Below are positions 17,361 to 25,683 of a DNA stretch of 64,000 nucleotides, one piece after another. Where the stretch lies: the NCBI RefSeq assembly GCF_003318235.1, contig NZ_QOCG01000030.1, positions 413,389 through 477,388 on the forward strand. Reading direction: 5' to 3'. The DNA is from Loktanella sp. D2R18 (GTDB lineage: Bacteria > Pseudomonadota > Alphaproteobacteria > Rhodobacterales > Rhodobacteraceae). The notes beneath the pieces were generated by a model. The model did not search any database and was not told the DNA's origin. It saw only the letters and a program-made list of their open reading frames with translations. Positions within the stretch are counted from its first letter, which is position 1, and every line of letters starts with the position of its first letter. The position numbers and the translations under genes are program-made.

Positions 17361-18341
17361 TTATTGAACCCCTTCAAAGAAGCCCGTAATTTTGTTCAAC
17401 ATTGCATCATGTGCTTGCTGTCTTGCTTCGGTAGACGCTCCGCAAAGTGCAGGGTCGCCACCATCATCAGTAAGAATTTCTGGACCAGCCGGAGTGCAAG
17501 TCTGAAATCCGTCAAATACACTCGCATCAGTGAACGGCGCTTGGGTGAGGAGAGCTGTCGGTGTAACGGATGGCAGCGCATTATCGTGGCCAAGAGCAAC
17601 CACCAGCGTCGGCGCTTCTACGGAGGATTGCCCGCCAGAAAACACAGCAGAGTATTCAGGAGAAATCGCTACGACCGAGGAAATGCGGGTGTCTCGCCGG
17701 GGTTTAGCCAACTCAATCTGATCAACGTCACTCAAAGCAACATCTTGGGATTGATACCAAGCACAGTCCGGTCCTTGGGCAGGCTCGTCGCAAGACAGAT
17801 TATAGGATTGTAAATCGAAGTTGCCTCCGGAAAGTCCCAGTGCTGCCGTGCCACCAAGTGCAAATCCCACTACGAAAATGCGATCTTTATCAATGCGTTC
17901 AGACCAAACAGGGTCTCTCAGAATTGCATCAATTGAGCGACTGACATCATTGGGGCGGTGCCATATTTCATCAACGGCAGTAGCAGCATTAGTTGGCCGT
18001 GGCGAGTTGACCTCAACGGCAAGATATCCCGCACGTGCAAGCCCGGCAGTCAGCCATGCACCTGAGTCTTCGGCGGATCGCAATCCGCCGTGCGAAACAA
18101 ACACCACAGGAAGGCGATCTTCAGTCACCATTGCATCGCGGCCTGCAATAACGCCCGTGAAAACAGCATTAGCACCCACATCCTCTTGCGTGCCGCCGCT
18201 CCCTGGATACCAGAGTGATAAATTCAATGGACGAGTTTGAGCTTCATCTGTCACAGCAATTGATGTCACACCAAGTGATTGTTCTGCAAAAGACGGCGTT
18301 GCACAGGCGATAAAAAAGGAAAAGAAGATGGCGGATTTCAT
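17361..18341 (-). CDS. Secreted alpha/beta-hydrolase-fold protein without the nucleophile serine
   Basis: A 326-residue protein with a Sec signal (MKSAIFFSFFIACATPSFA) and a dienelactone-hydrolase/PAF-acetylhydrolase-like fold. The oxyanion segment is VVFVSHGG (79-86). The nucleophile elbow, normally G-x-S-x-G, reads VVGFALGG, with Ala161 (codon GCA) in place of Ser, so classical hydrolase activity is unlikely. Conserved cysteine pairs may form disulfides. AGGAG lies 8 bases before the ATG. It stands alone between decayed regions. It may bind a ligand, use another residue, or be an early pseudogene. Confidence 0.78.
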   Translation of the reverse strand: MKSAIFFSFFIACATPSFAEQSLGVTSIAVTDEAQTRPLNLSLWYPGSGGTQEDVGANAVFTGVIAGRDAMVTEDRLPVVFVSHGGLRSAEDSGAWLTAGLARAGYLAVEVNSPRPTNAATAVDEIWHRPNDVSRSIDAILRDPVWSERIDKDRIFVVGFALGGTAALGLSGGNFDLQSYNLSCDEPAQGPDCAWYQSQDVALSDVDQIELAKPRRDTRISSVVAISPEYSAVFSGGQSSVEAPTLVVALGHDNALPSVTPTALLTQAPFTDASVFDGFQTCTPAGPEILTDDGGDPALCGASTEARQQAHDAMLNKITGFFEGVQ

Positions 18342-18771
18342 GGGCCGGCTCCTAGGTTTTTCACAGTCCCAAACTGGAAGAAGTGATTCACTTATGAAGT
18401 ATGATAGCGCCTAGAAGTGGGGGCAATGCTCTCCATACAAGATATTTGGAATGCACCAAAAAACACTCGTTTTTGGAACATGCAAAAACCACCTCATTTT
18501 GAGCCGTCGAAAACCCCTTTCAAAACCAAGGCAGTTCTGGAACGTTTTTGACAAGCCAACGACAGCAGACATTCGCGGCGGTGCAGTATTTCGGCAAAAG
18601 TGGGCTCTTTTCCGAGTTTGTCGGCATTTGCATACCAAATCGACGCCAAACTGGAAGGCGAGCGCCGGCTGTGCGGACTTTGCTGTCGTTGCGTTTCCTC
18701 ATTTGAATGTCTGCTCTTTTTCTCTTCCGAAAAAGAGGGCTTAGCCCCAATCAAGCAACGCGATGCAATAG
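18342..18771. other. Intergenic, decayed
   Basis: About 430 bases without a supported gene. Overlapping short frames on both strands are low in plausibility. Nothing regulatory recognised beyond the AGGAG that serves the hydrolase-fold gene at its left edge. Confidence 0.35.
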
Positions 18772-19167
18772 TCATGGTTTGATCGTCACGAGAAGGACGA
18801 TCAACGTCAAAAGGGCCAGCCCGACAAACAGAAACGCCTTTCCGTTGGGCTTTGCGTCACTCGCGTTGTCCTGAACCGCTCGGCGTAGTTTACCGACCAG
18901 AGCACCATGCAACCCCGAGAAGCCAAGCACGAGCACAATCTTCATCCCCAACCATGCTGATGTAAACCAGCCGCCCTGAACCCCCAGCGATATGCCTAAA
19001 AGCAGAGCGATGATCATCGCAGGAGACGACACCGCCCTGTCATAGGCTTTCAACGACTTCATATGGATCAAGGCTGGATATCGCAGTGCGAGGGCAACTG
19101 CGGCCATCCCACCGACCCAAATGAAGAGTGCAATCAGATGTGCGGCTTTGGTGAGGTCGTAGAGCAT
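18772..19167 (-). CDS. CopD/HemJ-like small membrane protein
   Basis: A 131-residue protein with four predicted membrane helices and a conserved His in the first (LTKAAHLIALFIWVGGMAAV), resembling CopD/UPF0093-type proteins in which such histidines bind heme or copper. Exact function unknown. It overlaps the preceding DUF3817 gene by one base, forming a two-gene unit divergent from a TetR regulator. Confidence 0.7.
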   Translation of the reverse strand: MLYDLTKAAHLIALFIWVGGMAAVALALRYPALIHMKSLKAYDRAVSSPAMIIALLLGISLGVQGGWFTSAWLGMKIVLVLGFSGLHGALVGKLRRAVQDNASDAKPNGKAFLFVGLALLTLIVLLVTIKP

Positions 19168-19451
19168 TACTTTTGTTCCATTTTTCGGCGCAACCAGCGC
19201 TCATTCACAAAGCCGCCGAACGGGATCATCGCACCGACAAAAAGGCGCGCGGCACCTGTCCAGCCGATCAGGCCTTCTGCCCAGGATCGGATCACGAACC
19301 AGAGGAAAATCACGAAGGCCAACCCATGGATCGGACCCATGACAGAAACGAGTTGCGGCAAACCTGCAAAGTATTTCAATGGCATCGCCACGCAAAACAA
19401 AGTGAGGAGCGTCAGAGCCTCGAAAATAGCGGCACGCATGAGGCCAATCAT
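19167..19451 (-). CDS. DUF3817 membrane protein
   Basis: A 94-residue protein with about three membrane helices and the family features KYFAGLP, GPIHGLAFV and a C-terminal G..P.GGF segment ending in a basic tail. DUF3817 proteins are found alone or fused to transporters, and their role is unknown. It is the first gene of the unit and starts 94 bases from the TetR gene, with two palindromic sites between. Confidence 0.8.
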   Translation of the reverse strand: MIGLMRAAIFEALTLLTLFCVAMPLKYFAGLPQLVSVMGPIHGLAFVIFLWFVIRSWAEGLIGWTGAARLFVGAMIPFGGFVNERWLRRKMEQK

Positions 19452-19475
19452 GAAGGATTCTCCGAATCTCTGTGT

Positions 19476-19491
19476 GTAAACATATGTTTAC
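19476..19491. promoter_or_regulatory. Perfect 16-bp palindrome (TetR operator candidate 1)
   Basis: GTAAACATATGTTTAC reads the same on both strands. It lies 25 bases upstream of the DUF3817 start and shares GTAAACA..TGTT with the second site 38 bp away (centre to centre). It is a likely operator for the adjacent TetR regulator. Confidence 0.65.
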
Positions 19492-19511
19492 TTTACGGTG
19501 AGGTCCGGCGC

Positions 19512-19531
19512 GTGTAAACAGTTGTTCACAC
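19512..19531. promoter_or_regulatory. Imperfect palindrome (TetR operator candidate 2)
   Basis: GTGTAAACAGTTGTTCACAC is an imperfect inverted repeat ending immediately before the GGAGG ribosome-binding site of the tetR gene. Binding here would give autorepression. It has the same core as the first site. Confidence 0.55.
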
Positions 19532-19544
19532 GGAGGTGATAGCA

Positions 19545-20153
19545 GTGAAAAAAGCCGGCATCGTAAAAGATCGCGCCGCGACCGAGGCCCGCATTCTCAA
19601 CGCGGCCCGCGCCGTGTTTGCCCGGCGCGGATACGATGCAGCCGGGCTGCGCGAGATTGCGGAGGTGGCCGAAGCGAACCTATCGCTGATCAGCCGGTAT
19701 TTCGGGGGCAAAGAGGGGTTGCTGACTGCGTTGACAGAACAGTTTGTTGCGAGCCGCCGAGAGGGGAAGTTATCCTATCCACCGCAGGATACGTTGGAAG
19801 ACGAGATATACAGATACCTGCACGAAAAGCTACGCGACGATCTGAAGGACGAGGACATCGTGCGGCTGATCGTCAGTCGCGCCGCCATCGATGTCGAGTT
19901 TCGAGAAAAGGGGCGCGTGCATTCAGATGGTCTCGCGGATGAAAATTTTCGCATCCGTGTAAGACGGTTACAGGATAACGGCAAAGTTTCACCAGATATT
20001 AATATCGACTTGTTGTTCGCTGGGGTTATGCATGTGTCTTTTTCGGTGAATTTCTTCGGCGCGATAGTGGCGGGGCGTCCAGACACAGAAATTGATGCGC
20101 TCTTCCATGGGTTCGCTGCGGCGTTGGCGCAGGGGTTTCCGGTTCGGCATTAA
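19545..20153 (+). CDS. TetR-family transcriptional regulator
   Basis: A protein of about 202 residues with an N-terminal TetR HTH (ARAVFARRGYDAAGLREIAEVAEANLSLISRYFGGKEGL) and a helical ligand domain. Two GTG starts are in frame. The one at 19545 has GGAGG 8 bases upstream, whereas the one at 19536 overlaps that site, so 19545 is preferred. It is divergent from the DUF3817/CopD-like pair and very likely controls it through the two palindromes. Ligand unknown. Confidence 0.85.
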   Translation: MKKAGIVKDRAATEARILNAARAVFARRGYDAAGLREIAEVAEANLSLISRYFGGKEGLLTALTEQFVASRREGKLSYPPQDTLEDEIYRYLHEKLRDDLKDEDIVRLIVSRAAIDVEFREKGRVHSDGLADENFRIRVRRLQDNGKVSPDINIDLLFAGVMHVSFSVNFFGAIVAGRPDTEIDALFHGFAAALAQGFPVRH

Positions 20154-20514
20154 AGGGCGCATTTGGCGCATGTCGCGGCAAGAACTACCGCGCAGGCAGG
20201 GGGGGAATGTCGGCTTTGCACTATGAAAACCAATAATCGCGCACTTGCAGCGAAGGTCTCCTTCCCGCCCTTGGTGTAAACACTTGTCAGCATTTGGAAT
20301 TGAACAGCGCAGCCATAGTAGCTCTAGGAAAAGAAAACGGCCTTAGAGAGTTTCTAATGCCGCCTAAGCAAGTTATCCGCCAAAATAACCCTTTTGGTAT
20401 TTTGATCATGCCATGTGACAATTCACGTGATGGCAAATTTATGGGCATAGAATGGCAGAATTAGGGGGCAAAATGGCAAAACTTTAGGTGCACCCACAAC
20501 AGGTCCAGCCTTAG
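20154..20514. other. Intergenic between tetR and nrdJ 3' ends
   Basis: No gene. The string GTGTAAACACTTGTC at 20274-20288 resembles half of the TetR operator candidates upstream, possibly by chance. No clear terminator was seen for either convergent gene. Confidence 0.35.
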
Positions 20515-22797
20515 TTAACCACATTTAGAGTGCCCGCAGGACCCACAGGTCATGCAGCCTTCGATCATACGCAAATCGTAGGCGCCGCAGGATGGGCAAG
20601 CTTTGCCGCGTGGTTTACCGTTGATCGCGACGACATCCGCCTGCGGGTCGCTTTTGAGCCCCATTCCCTCCCCAGCGAGGAAACCTATTGCGACCATGTG
20701 TTTTTCGATGACCCCACCAATGGCCGCTAAGATCGATGGCACGTATTTGCCTTGCATCCACGCGCCGCCACGTGGATCGAACACCGCCTTTAGCTCTTCA
20801 ACGACAAACGACACATCTCCGCCACGCCGGAACACCGCGCTAATCATCCGGGTAAGCGCGACTGTCCATGCAAAATGTTCCATATTTTTGGAATTGATGA
20901 ATACTTCGAATGGGCGGCGATGTCCGGCGATCACCAGATCGTTGATGGTGATGTAAATCGCGTGCTCTGACTCGGGCCATTTTATTTTATAGGTCGCGCC
21001 TTCCAGTTCATTGGGGCGGTCAAGCGGCTCGGACATATAGATCACTTCGGAACCGTCTTCGCTATCGCGCATTTGATCAGGGCGTTCGGCTGGGGTTGCC
21101 TCTTCGGACACGGACAATACTGACCCTGTCACGTCGTTGGGCCGGTAGGTTGTGCAGCCTTTGCAGCCTTGGTCCCAAGCAGCCATATACACTTCTTTGA
21201 AATCATCAAAGCTGATGTCTTCGGGGCAGTTGATCGTCTTGGAGATAGAGCTGTCGATCCACTTTTGCGCGGCCGCCTGCATGCGGACGTGGTCCAGCGG
21301 TGCCAGTGTTTGGGCGTTCACAAAATGGTCAGGCAGCGGCACGTCACCTTTAAGGTCGCGCCACATTTGCACGGCATAATCCACAACTTCTTCTTCTGTG
21401 CGTGATCCGTCTTTTTGCAAAACCTTACGGGTATACGCATAGGCGAAAACCGGTTCAATTCCAGATGATACATTGCCGGCATAAAGGCTGATCGTGCCAG
21501 TAGGCGCGATAGAAGTCAAAAGCGCATTTCGTATGCCATGTCGACGAATAGCGTCCCTAACATCCGTATCCATATCCTGCATTGTGCCACTAGCTAGATA
21601 CTTATCGGCATCGAACAAGGGAAACGCACCTTTTTCCCTAGCCAAATCAACTGACGCCAAATATGCGGCGCGCGCAATCGCTTTCATCCATTGATCCGTC
21701 TGACGCGCCGCGTCTTCTGAGCCATAGCGCAAACCAACCATCAACAGCGCATCAGCGAGCCCGGTAACACCCAGCCCAATGCGACGCTTGGCAGCGGCTT
21801 CTTGGGCTTGAGCCTCGAGCGGGAACCGCGAGGTATCAACGACATTATCCATCATCCGCACCGCAGTGGCGACCAGATCGGTCATCACGTCGACATCAAG
21901 GGCGGCGGCATCATCAAACGGCTCGCTCACCAACCGTGCCATATTGATAGAGCCAAGCAGGCAGGCCCCATAAGGGGGCAATGGCTGCTCTCCGCACGGG
22001 TTGGTCGCCGCAATCGTTTCGCAGTAATTCAGGTTATTCATCTGGTTGATACGATCGATAAAAATCACACCGGGCTCGGCGTAATTATAGGTCGATTGCA
22101 TAATCGCATCCCACAATTCGCGCGCCTGTACGGTGCGGTAGGTTTGACCGCCGAACACCAAATCCCAAGGGCCATCAGCCTTAACCGCCGCCATAAACGG
22201 ATCGGTGATCAGCACCGACATATTAAACATGCGCAAGCGGGCCGCATCCGATTTCGCGGTGATAAAATCGGCGATATCAGGGTGATCACACCGCATTGTG
22301 GCCATCATCGCACCACGGCGCGACCCTGCCGACATGATCGTGCGACACATCGCGTCCCACACGTCCATGAACGACAGCGGGCCAGATGCATCGGCTGCGA
22401 CACCCTTCACACCCGCCCCTTTTGGGCGCACCGTGCTAAAATCGTACCCGATGCCCCCGCCCTGCTGCATGGTCAGCGCGGCTTCTTTAAGCATATCGAA
22501 AATGCCGCCCATATCATCAGGCACCGTCCCCATGACAAAACAGTTAAACAAGGTGACAGAGCGCGCCGTTCCAGCACCCGCAGTTATGCGGCCAGCAGGA
22601 AGATATTTAAAACCGGCCAGTGCATCATAGAATTTATCTTCCCAAACACTTTGATCTTTTTCAACCACGGCCAAGGCCTTTGCTATCCTGCGCCAGCTAT
22701 CTTCGACCGTTTTATCAATTGGCGTGCCATCAGCTTGCTTAAACCGGTACTTCATATCCCAGATTTGTTCGGCAATCGGTGCGGCAAAGGCGGTCAT
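20515..22797 (-). CDS. nrdJ: Adenosylcobalamin-dependent ribonucleoside-diphosphate reductase (class II)
   Basis: A 760-residue single-chain class II reductase that makes deoxyribonucleotides using B12, independent of oxygen. The NPCGEQPLPPYGACLLGSIN segment holds a conserved catalytic-site cysteine, and RRGAMMATMRCDHPDI and APTGTISLYAGNVSSGIEP are typical. The C-terminus ends in a zinc-ribbon-like Cys cluster (CPSCG, then CMTCGSCGHSKCG) that carries the re-reducing cysteines. No class I nrdAB is in the window. It is divergent from a DUF1489 gene, and the shared 147-base interval contains a hairpin and NrdR-like boxes. Confidence 0.94.
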   Translation of the reverse strand: MTAFAAPIAEQIWDMKYRFKQADGTPIDKTVEDSWRRIAKALAVVEKDQSVWEDKFYDALAGFKYLPAGRITAGAGTARSVTLFNCFVMGTVPDDMGGIFDMLKEAALTMQQGGGIGYDFSTVRPKGAGVKGVAADASGPLSFMDVWDAMCRTIMSAGSRRGAMMATMRCDHPDIADFITAKSDAARLRMFNMSVLITDPFMAAVKADGPWDLVFGGQTYRTVQARELWDAIMQSTYNYAEPGVIFIDRINQMNNLNYCETIAATNPCGEQPLPPYGACLLGSINMARLVSEPFDDAAALDVDVMTDLVATAVRMMDNVVDTSRFPLEAQAQEAAAKRRIGLGVTGLADALLMVGLRYGSEDAARQTDQWMKAIARAAYLASVDLAREKGAFPLFDADKYLASGTMQDMDTDVRDAIRRHGIRNALLTSIAPTGTISLYAGNVSSGIEPVFAYAYTRKVLQKDGSRTEEEVVDYAVQMWRDLKGDVPLPDHFVNAQTLAPLDHVRMQAAAQKWIDSSISKTINCPEDISFDDFKEVYMAAWDQGCKGCTTYRPNDVTGSVLSVSEEATPAERPDQMRDSEDGSEVIYMSEPLDRPNELEGATYKIKWPESEHAIYITINDLVIAGHRRPFEVFINSKNMEHFAWTVALTRMISAVFRRGGDVSFVVEELKAVFDPRGGAWMQGKYVPSILAAIGGVIEKHMVAIGFLAGEGMGLKSDPQADVVAINGKPRGKACPSCGAYDLRMIEGCMTCGSCGHSKCG

Positions 22798-22879
22798 GGG
22801 ATGATCCTTGATTGATTCTGAGAGAGGTCAGGTAGGGCATAAAGCATAGGTAAGGGAAGGCCAAAAGCAAAGTCACAAA

Positions 22880-22905
22880 CCGTCTTTCAGAATCCCAGAA
22901 GACGG
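22880..22905. promoter_or_regulatory. Hairpin in the nrdJ/DUF1489 intergenic region
   Basis: CCGTCTT (22880-22886) pairs perfectly with AAGACGG (22899-22905) around a 12-base loop. It would lie in the nrdJ 5' leader if transcription starts to its right. No B12-riboswitch box was seen with it. Confidence 0.4.
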
Positions 22906-22906
22906 C

Positions 22907-22935
22907 CTATAAAGTGACAATACCACAATATCTAG
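22907..22935. promoter_or_regulatory. nrdJ: Candidate NrdR boxes
   Basis: CAATATCTAG (22926-22935) matches the core NrdR consensus CwATATaTwG at 9 of 10 positions, and CTATAAAGTG (22907-22916) at 8 of 10. Tandem NrdR boxes upstream of reductase genes are the norm. The centre distance of 19 bp is shorter than the usual spacing, so only the right-hand site is moderately supported. Confidence 0.35.
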
Positions 22936-22944
22936 GCGTGACCT

Positions 22945-23376
22945 TTGAAAAAATGGGTAAATATAGTAAAGCTTTCGGTCGGGACAGAAGATGTCGCGGG
23001 GCTAGAGGCTTGGCAAAACACACGGCATGCACAGGCCGCAGACGGCTCTCCGCGCCACATCACCCGCATGTGGCCAAAGCGCGCCGATGAGATATTGAAC
23101 GGTGGCTCTATCTATTGGGTCATCAAAGGAGTGATCCAATGCCGCCAACCGATTATGCGCCTTGATGAAGTCATCGGCGAAGATGGTATCAGGCGCTGTG
23201 CCATCGTCAGCAAACCGGGACTGATCCGCGTCGCAGCAACACCGCGCCGCGCATTTCAAGGTTGGCGCTATTTAGCGGCAGATGAGGCACCCGACGACCT
23301 GACCGAAAGCCAACAGGCCGAAACGGCGCTGCCACCAGAGCTATCTAAGGCATTGGCCGATATTGGGGTGCGCTAG
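22945..23376 (+). CDS. DUF1489 family protein
   Basis: A 143-residue protein with the family signature: a VKLSVG start, HITRMWPKRADEILNGGSIY, then WVIKGVIQCRQ. DUF1489 is widespread in alphaproteobacteria and has no known function. The only usable start is the TTG at 22945. An in-frame TGA lies two codons before it and no ATG or GTG precedes the conserved part. A weak AGGCG lies 6 bases upstream and overlaps the NrdR-like box, so translation is probably poor. Confidence 0.85.
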   Translation: MKKWVNIVKLSVGTEDVAGLEAWQNTRHAQAADGSPRHITRMWPKRADEILNGGSIYWVIKGVIQCRQPIMRLDEVIGEDGIRRCAIVSKPGLIRVAATPRRAFQGWRYLAADEAPDDLTESQQAETALPPELSKALADIGVR

Positions 23377-23384
23377 GTCAATAG

Positions 23385-23924
23385 TTAGTCAATCACGCCG
23401 ATCGTCGAAAATCCGCATTGTTCGGCGATTTTGCCATAGGATGCGGTGAACCCCGCCAGTGACGCGCCATAAACGACCTCATCATCCAGCTTGATCCAGA
23501 GCATTTCAGCATGACGCATGTTTTGCAGCAACCATAAATTATCGCCCCCATGCACAGATGCCCGGGCCTGCATGATCCCGTCCTCATCCAAACCCGCCTG
23601 TACGAACCCTTCACTGACGGTATCAAGATCAAATTCGAACAACACCCGTTGCCCGTCCTGCATCATCGTTGTGTGCCCGCGCGGGGCAAATTCATGCAGC
23701 ACAGGTGCAGGGTAGTAATGGGGCGGCAATGCATCACCGTTTGACACTTCAATCCGTAGCGCAGGCAGACCATCGCCGCCCGTCGATGCGGCGCAAAACA
23801 CCCGCAAATCCTCGCCGGTATCAACAGTTTCAACACGAACTGACCAATCGCCGTAGTTCCAATATTGGGTATCAGCGACCGTCTGCGTCGGCAACATGGC
23901 CAATGCAGCGATCACCCATCTCAT
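23385..23924 (-). CDS. Secreted protein of unknown function, downstream of hisG
   Basis: A 179-residue protein with a short signal peptide (MRWVIAALAMLPTQTVA). The mature part begins YWNYGDWSVRVE and has two cysteines. The W-x-V.. C pattern loosely recalls IalB-type periplasmic proteins, but I would not assign it. Its start overlaps hisG by 4 bases, so it is translated as the last gene of hisS-hisZ-hisG. A function linked to histidine is not evident. Confidence 0.72.
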   Translation of the reverse strand: MRWVIAALAMLPTQTVADTQYWNYGDWSVRVETVDTGEDLRVFCAASTGGDGLPALRIEVSNGDALPPHYYPAPVLHEFAPRGHTTMMQDGQRVLFEFDLDTVSEGFVQAGLDEDGIMQARASVHGGDNLWLLQNMRHAEMLWIKLDDEVVYGASLAGFTASYGKIAEQCGFSTIGVID

Positions 23925-24613
23925 ATGCCCAGAACCTTTTGTAACGTCTTGAGCGTCTTGCGCTGTTCATCTGTCCAATCCATGCGACGCCCGCGAAACA
24001 ATGTCGCTTGCGATGCGTGAATCAACCCATCATCAAGAATTTTCAGCCCATTCGCACGCAATGTTTCCCCGGTCGACGTGATATCCGCAATCGCTTCGGC
24101 GGTTTCATTTTTAACAGTGCCTTCGGTCGCGCCTTGACTATCAATCAATTGATAATCGGCGACACCCTGTTCGCGCAAAAATTCACGCACCAAACGGTGG
24201 TATTTTGTTGCAATGCGCAGTCGGAACCCGTGTTTAGCACGAAATGCGGCAGCAGCGGCATCCAAATCATCGAGCGTATCAACATCAACCCAAGCCTGCG
24301 GCACCGCGATAATCAAATCCGCTCCGCCAAAGCCCATCAAGGCCAGCTCACCCACTTGGCTATCCCAATTGGCCAGCTTTTCGCGGACCAAATCTGATCC
24401 GGTGACCCCTAGGTGGATATTGCCCGCTGCCAATTCGCGCGGGATTTCACCAGCAGAAAGCAGCACCAATTCGATGCCTTCAATGCCCGACACTTCGCCC
24501 GCGTATTCACGGTCAGACCCTGATTTTCGCAGGGTCACACCACGGTTGCCGAACCAGTCAAATGTCTTTTCCATCAGCCGCCCTTTTGACGGCACACCCA
24601 GTTTCAACATCAT
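23921..24613 (-). CDS. hisG: ATP phosphoribosyltransferase, short form
   Basis: A 230-residue catalytic subunit for the first step of histidine synthesis (ATP + PRPP to phosphoribosyl-ATP). It begins LGVPSKGRLMEKTFDWF and holds the PRPP-binding region LIDSQGATEGTVKNETAEAI. It lacks the C-terminal ACT-like regulatory domain of long forms and so needs HisZ, encoded just upstream with a 4-base overlap. Confidence 0.94.
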   Translation of the reverse strand: MMLKLGVPSKGRLMEKTFDWFGNRGVTLRKSGSDREYAGEVSGIEGIELVLLSAGEIPRELAAGNIHLGVTGSDLVREKLANWDSQVGELALMGFGGADLIIAVPQAWVDVDTLDDLDAAAAAFRAKHGFRLRIATKYHRLVREFLREQGVADYQLIDSQGATEGTVKNETAEAIADITSTGETLRANGLKILDDGLIHASQATLFRGRRMDWTDEQRKTLKTLQKVLGI

Positions 24614-25683
24614 TTGATCTCCAACGCGAGGTCAGGACGGATCACACCGCCGACGGCGGGTACAGCGCGTCCCTCGCCCAAACGGGCTGTCAGCGCATCA
24701 TAACGCCCGCCAGTCGCAACAGGCGGTAAATCAGGACGCTGCGTCGCGTAAAATCCAAAGACGAACCCGTCATAGTATTCAAGCGAACTACGTCCATAGC
24801 TGCCTTCAAAATCAAGGTTATCGACATCCACACCACGTGCGTCCAAGGCACCTGTGCGGGCTTCCATCCGGGCGACCGCACTTGATATTGCAGGCATATC
24901 AACTGCGATATCGCGCAGATGGCTCAGCACATTTGGCGTGGTTTCACGCAGATCCAAAATCGCATCGATCAACATGACCTCATCCGTTGATATCGGTGGT
25001 TCGAGCGCATCGGCGCGCAAGGCTGCGATCCGGGCTTCCACCTCGGACCGACGACGCATCCCAATATCAGGTCCGGCATCCGCAAACGGATCCGCCGCCG
25101 CAAGCAGGGCTGTGCGCGTTGCGGGCACCTTGCCGCCGGCATAGCGTTTCAACAGTGACTTAAACCGCCCTGGCCGCCAGATGTGACGCAGCAATGCCGC
25201 CTTGCGTGCGTCACTTGTCCGCAACCCGTTCACGGCAGCTGTCAGAATACCAATATCACCCGTGGCCGCACGCACGGGCAGCCCCGTCAGCGCCTCCGCG
25301 ATCATGGCAAAGACTTCGGCGTCCGTGGCAACGGGGTTCTTGCCGTCAAAGACTTCGTAGCCGACCTGCATATATTCGTTCGCACGGGTCTCGTCGTTTT
25401 CTTGCTTACGAAACACCTTGCCCGCATAGGCATAGCGTGCGGGATCCGCGTGGCTTTGCATATGCATCTGTACGACAGGTACGGTGAAATCGGGGCGCAG
25501 CACCATTTCGCCACGCAGCGGATCAGACGTCAGATAGGCGCGCGCGCGAATGTCTTCGCCGTAAAGGTCCAGCAAGGTTTCCGCAGATTGCAGCACATCG
25601 GCCTCGATCACTTGCGCGCCGTGGGCGACAAACAGATCGCGTAGCCGGTACGCCTCTGCGAGGATTTGAGGAGAATTCGGCAT
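24610..25683 (-). CDS. hisZ: ATP phosphoribosyltransferase regulatory subunit
   Basis: A 357-residue class II aminoacyl-tRNA-synthetase paralogue without tRNA function. The motif 2-like region is VLRPDFTVPVVQ with YAGKVFRKQ, and the C-terminal GGRYDALTARLGEGRAVPAVG retains the HisRS-like glycine-rich loop. It forms a complex with short HisG and gives histidine feedback control. It overlaps hisG by 4 bases and hisS by one base. Confidence 0.92.
   Translation of the reverse strand: MPNSPQILAEAYRLRDLFVAHGAQVIEADVLQSAETLLDLYGEDIRARAYLTSDPLRGEMVLRPDFTVPVVQMHMQSHADPARYAYAGKVFRKQENDETRANEYMQVGYEVFDGKNPVATDAEVFAMIAEALTGLPVRAATGDIGILTAAVNGLRTSDARKAALLRHIWRPGRFKSLLKRYAGGKVPATRTALLAAADPFADAGPDIGMRRRSEVEARIAALRADALEPPISTDEVMLIDAILDLRETTPNVLSHLRDIAVDMPAISSAVARMEARTGALDARGVDVDNLDFEGSYGRSSLEYYDGFVFGFYATQRPDLPPVATGGRYDALTARLGEGRAVPAVGGVIRPDLALEIK

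Noticed and set aside
21802..22815. 337-codon open frame on the plus strand antisense to nrdJ
   Set aside because: It is a shadow of a high-confidence gene; composition is Arg/His-rich with no domain.
22798..22944. Possible B12 riboswitch upstream of the B12-dependent nrdJ
   Set aside because: The conserved B12 box and the multi-stem layout are not present; only a simple 7-bp hairpin is seen.
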